Shown here piece by piece: positions 13,405 through 14,264 of a stretch of DNA of 14,264 nucleotides; position 1 is the first letter of the stretch, and every line of letters starts with the position of its first letter. The DNA comes from Chloroflexota bacterium (GTDB taxonomy: Bacteria > Chloroflexota > Anaerolineae > Aggregatilineales > UBA2796): the NCBI GenBank assembly GCA_003695215.1, contig RFIM01000278.1:1-14264 (forward strand). The letters are read 5' to 3'. Made by a program: the position numbers and the translations under genes. The notes under the pieces are model-generated. The model was not told the DNA's origin, did no database searches, and worked only from the letters and a program-made list of their open reading frames with translations.

Positions 13405-13788
13405 ATGCCTGTGCGCGTCACTTGGTATGAGCCCGATCAAATTATCCTGTATAAGTTGAGCGATCCGCTGACTCTCTCTGACCTTGAAGCCGGCGCTGTG
13501 GAAGTCTGGGCTCTGGCAGCGGGCGTCTCTGGGATCGTGGACATGATCTTCGATTACCGCGCCGTGACCGAATTTCCGCGCGGCATGCTGCCGCTGATGC
13601 GCGATGGCAGCTTCACTTTGCCCACCTTAGAGCGCGTGGCCCTCGTCGGCAATGAGCCACTGGTCGAGATGATGTTCGCCACGATCACCCAAAGCACTTA
13701 CCGCCCTGATCCGACTGTCCACACCAGCGTTGAAGAAGCCGCTGATTTTTTGCGCCGCATGGCTCGAGAAGATAGCACCCGTGAGTGA
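13405..13788 (+). CDS. Small STAS/SpoIIAA-like protein, function unknown
   Basis: A 127-residue soluble protein. The order of predicted strands and helices (VTWYEPDQIILYKLSD, then a helix SDLEAGAVEVWALAA, strand GIVDMIFDYRAV, then LERVALVGNEPLVEMMFATI and a C-terminal helix SVEEAADFLRRM) resembles the STAS-like SpoIIAA fold seen in many short environmental proteins. This is a fold impression, not a motif match; no conserved phospho-acceptor Ser is evident. No signal peptide or membrane span. It starts 12 bp after the previous stop and overlaps the next gene by 8 nt, so it is probably cotranscribed with both. No clear Shine-Dalgarno precedes its ATG. Confidence 0.65.
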   Translation: MPVRVTWYEPDQIILYKLSDPLTLSDLEAGAVEVWALAAGVSGIVDMIFDYRAVTEFPRGMLPLMRDGSFTLPTLERVALVGNEPLVEMMFATITQSTYRPDPTVHTSVEEAADFLRRMAREDSTRE

Positions 13789-14264
13789 AAGGCAAGCGTT
13801 GCGCATTGTTGAGCTGATCGCGCTCGTGGCAATCATGGCGTTGGCATTAGGCTTGCGCCTTGGCTTGCCTGAGGTGGTCGAGTTTCGGCAAGATGAGGCC
13901 AATCTCTCGCTCTTGGCACGCCAAATGGCCCAAGGGCGCCTTTTTCCGCTCCACAGCATCGACTCGTCCGTCGGCGTGCTGCAGCCGCCTGCGCTGCTTT
14001 ATTATTTCTTGCCGCCATACCTGCTCAGCAGCGATCCGCTCTTGGCGACGCAATACATGGGCGCTATGGCTGCGCTGGCTGTGCTGCTGAGCTACTTCCT
14101 GGTGCGGCGCTATTTCGGCGTGATGGCAGCTGTGTGCGCTGCGGCGCTCTTCGCAGCCAGCCCATGGGCGGTCTTTTTCTCGCGCAAGCTCTGGCCCGCC
14201 GACCAGCTTGCCTTGCTGACAGTCGTGACCTTCGGCACGGGCATGATCGGGCTTTTGGAAGGCA
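13781..14264 (+). CDS. GT39/ArnT-like membrane glycosyltransferase (3'-truncated)
   Basis: The frame opens at GTG 13781 and remains open to the window end, giving 161 codons of an incomplete gene. Residues 10-30 form a first membrane span (ELIALVAIMALALGLRLGL). Next comes an outward loop with the acidic pair Asp38-Glu39 in FRQDEANLSL, the place of the catalytic acid in GT-C transferases, then PPALLYYFLPPYLL and further spans at about 92-108 and 113-133 with the typical RRYFG between them. This pattern fits the dolichyl/polyprenyl-phosphate-mannose (GT39, PMT/ArnT-like) family, which moves sugars from a lipid carrier across the membrane. The acceptor cannot be told. The GTG start overlaps the previous gene by 8 nt; the in-frame ATG at 13835 is possible but would remove most of the first span. 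The nucleotidyltransferase at 7496-8491 could feed the same kind of pathway, but this is speculative. Confidence 0.82.
   Translation, partial: MSERQALRIVELIALVAIMALALGLRLGLPEVVEFRQDEANLSLLARQMAQGRLFPLHSIDSSVGVLQPPALLYYFLPPYLLSSDPLLATQYMGAMAALAVLLSYFLVRRYFGVMAAVCAAALFAASPWAVFFSRKLWPADQLALLTVVTFGTGMIGLLEG

Noticed and set aside
1..14264. Mobile elements, CRISPR arrays, prophage or defence genes
   Set aside because: No transposase, integrase, direct-repeat array, terminal inverted repeats or composition shift is seen; the genes are core or metabolic in type.

Overview
The window is about 14.3 kb of dense, GC-rich (roughly 60% by eye) bacterial chromosome. It has no mobile elements, CRISPR arrays, rRNA or tRNA that I can see. 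The gene mix is a GAF/PAS sensor kinase, an FxLYD-type lipoprotein, a deazaflavin-dependent nitroreductase-family enzyme, GatA together with GluRS, a PIN/TRAM membrane protein and a GT39-like transferase. That mix, plus GTG starts and tight packing, best fits a Chloroflexota bacterium, probably of the Anaerolineae type. This placement is inference; no marker gene proves it.

Layout. (1) Bases 2-3974 (+): a likely four-gene operon of a 5'-truncated histidine kinase, a small zinc-ribbon-like protein, and the beta and alpha subunits of a succinyl-CoA-synthetase-family ligase (sucC/sucD-like). (2) Bases 3969-4667 (-): an OmpR/PhoB-type response regulator that runs tail-to-tail into sucD with a 6-nt overlap. 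(3) Bases 4668-4800: a divergent promoter region. (4) Bases 4801-6320 (+): a short deazaflavin-dependent nitroreductase-family protein, probably on a leaderless mRNA, overlapping a lipoprotein gene by ATGA. (5) Bases 6317-8491 (-): a sugar-1-phosphate nucleotidylyltransferase followed by a class I aminotransferase. (6) Bases 8559-10025 (-): gatA. (7) Bases 10026-10230: a divergent promoter region. (8) Bases 10231-12797 (+): a YacL-like PIN/TRAM membrane protein translationally coupled to gltX. (9) Bases 12847 to the end (+): an unrecognised single-span membrane protein, a small STAS-like protein, and the start of a GT39-like membrane glycosyltransferase that runs off the window.

How the genes fit together. 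GluRS and GatA belong to one pathway: a non-discriminating GluRS makes Glu-tRNA(Gln), which GatCAB amidates. The two are transcribed divergently from the same intergenic region. The kinase and the response regulator flank the ligase genes and may be cognate partners, but this is inferred from position only.

Most of the window is ordinary housekeeping. The part most worth a second look is the sucCD-like pair. Both subunits keep the catalytic core (phospho-histidine, Mg-binding Asp, CoA-binding glycines) but have lost several signature residues of true succinyl-CoA synthetase, and they sit in an operon with a sensor kinase. This suggests a paralog with a different acyl substrate. Secondary points are the altered KMSKS loop of GluRS, the probable leaderless transcript at 4801, and two convergent gene pairs whose stop codons overlap.
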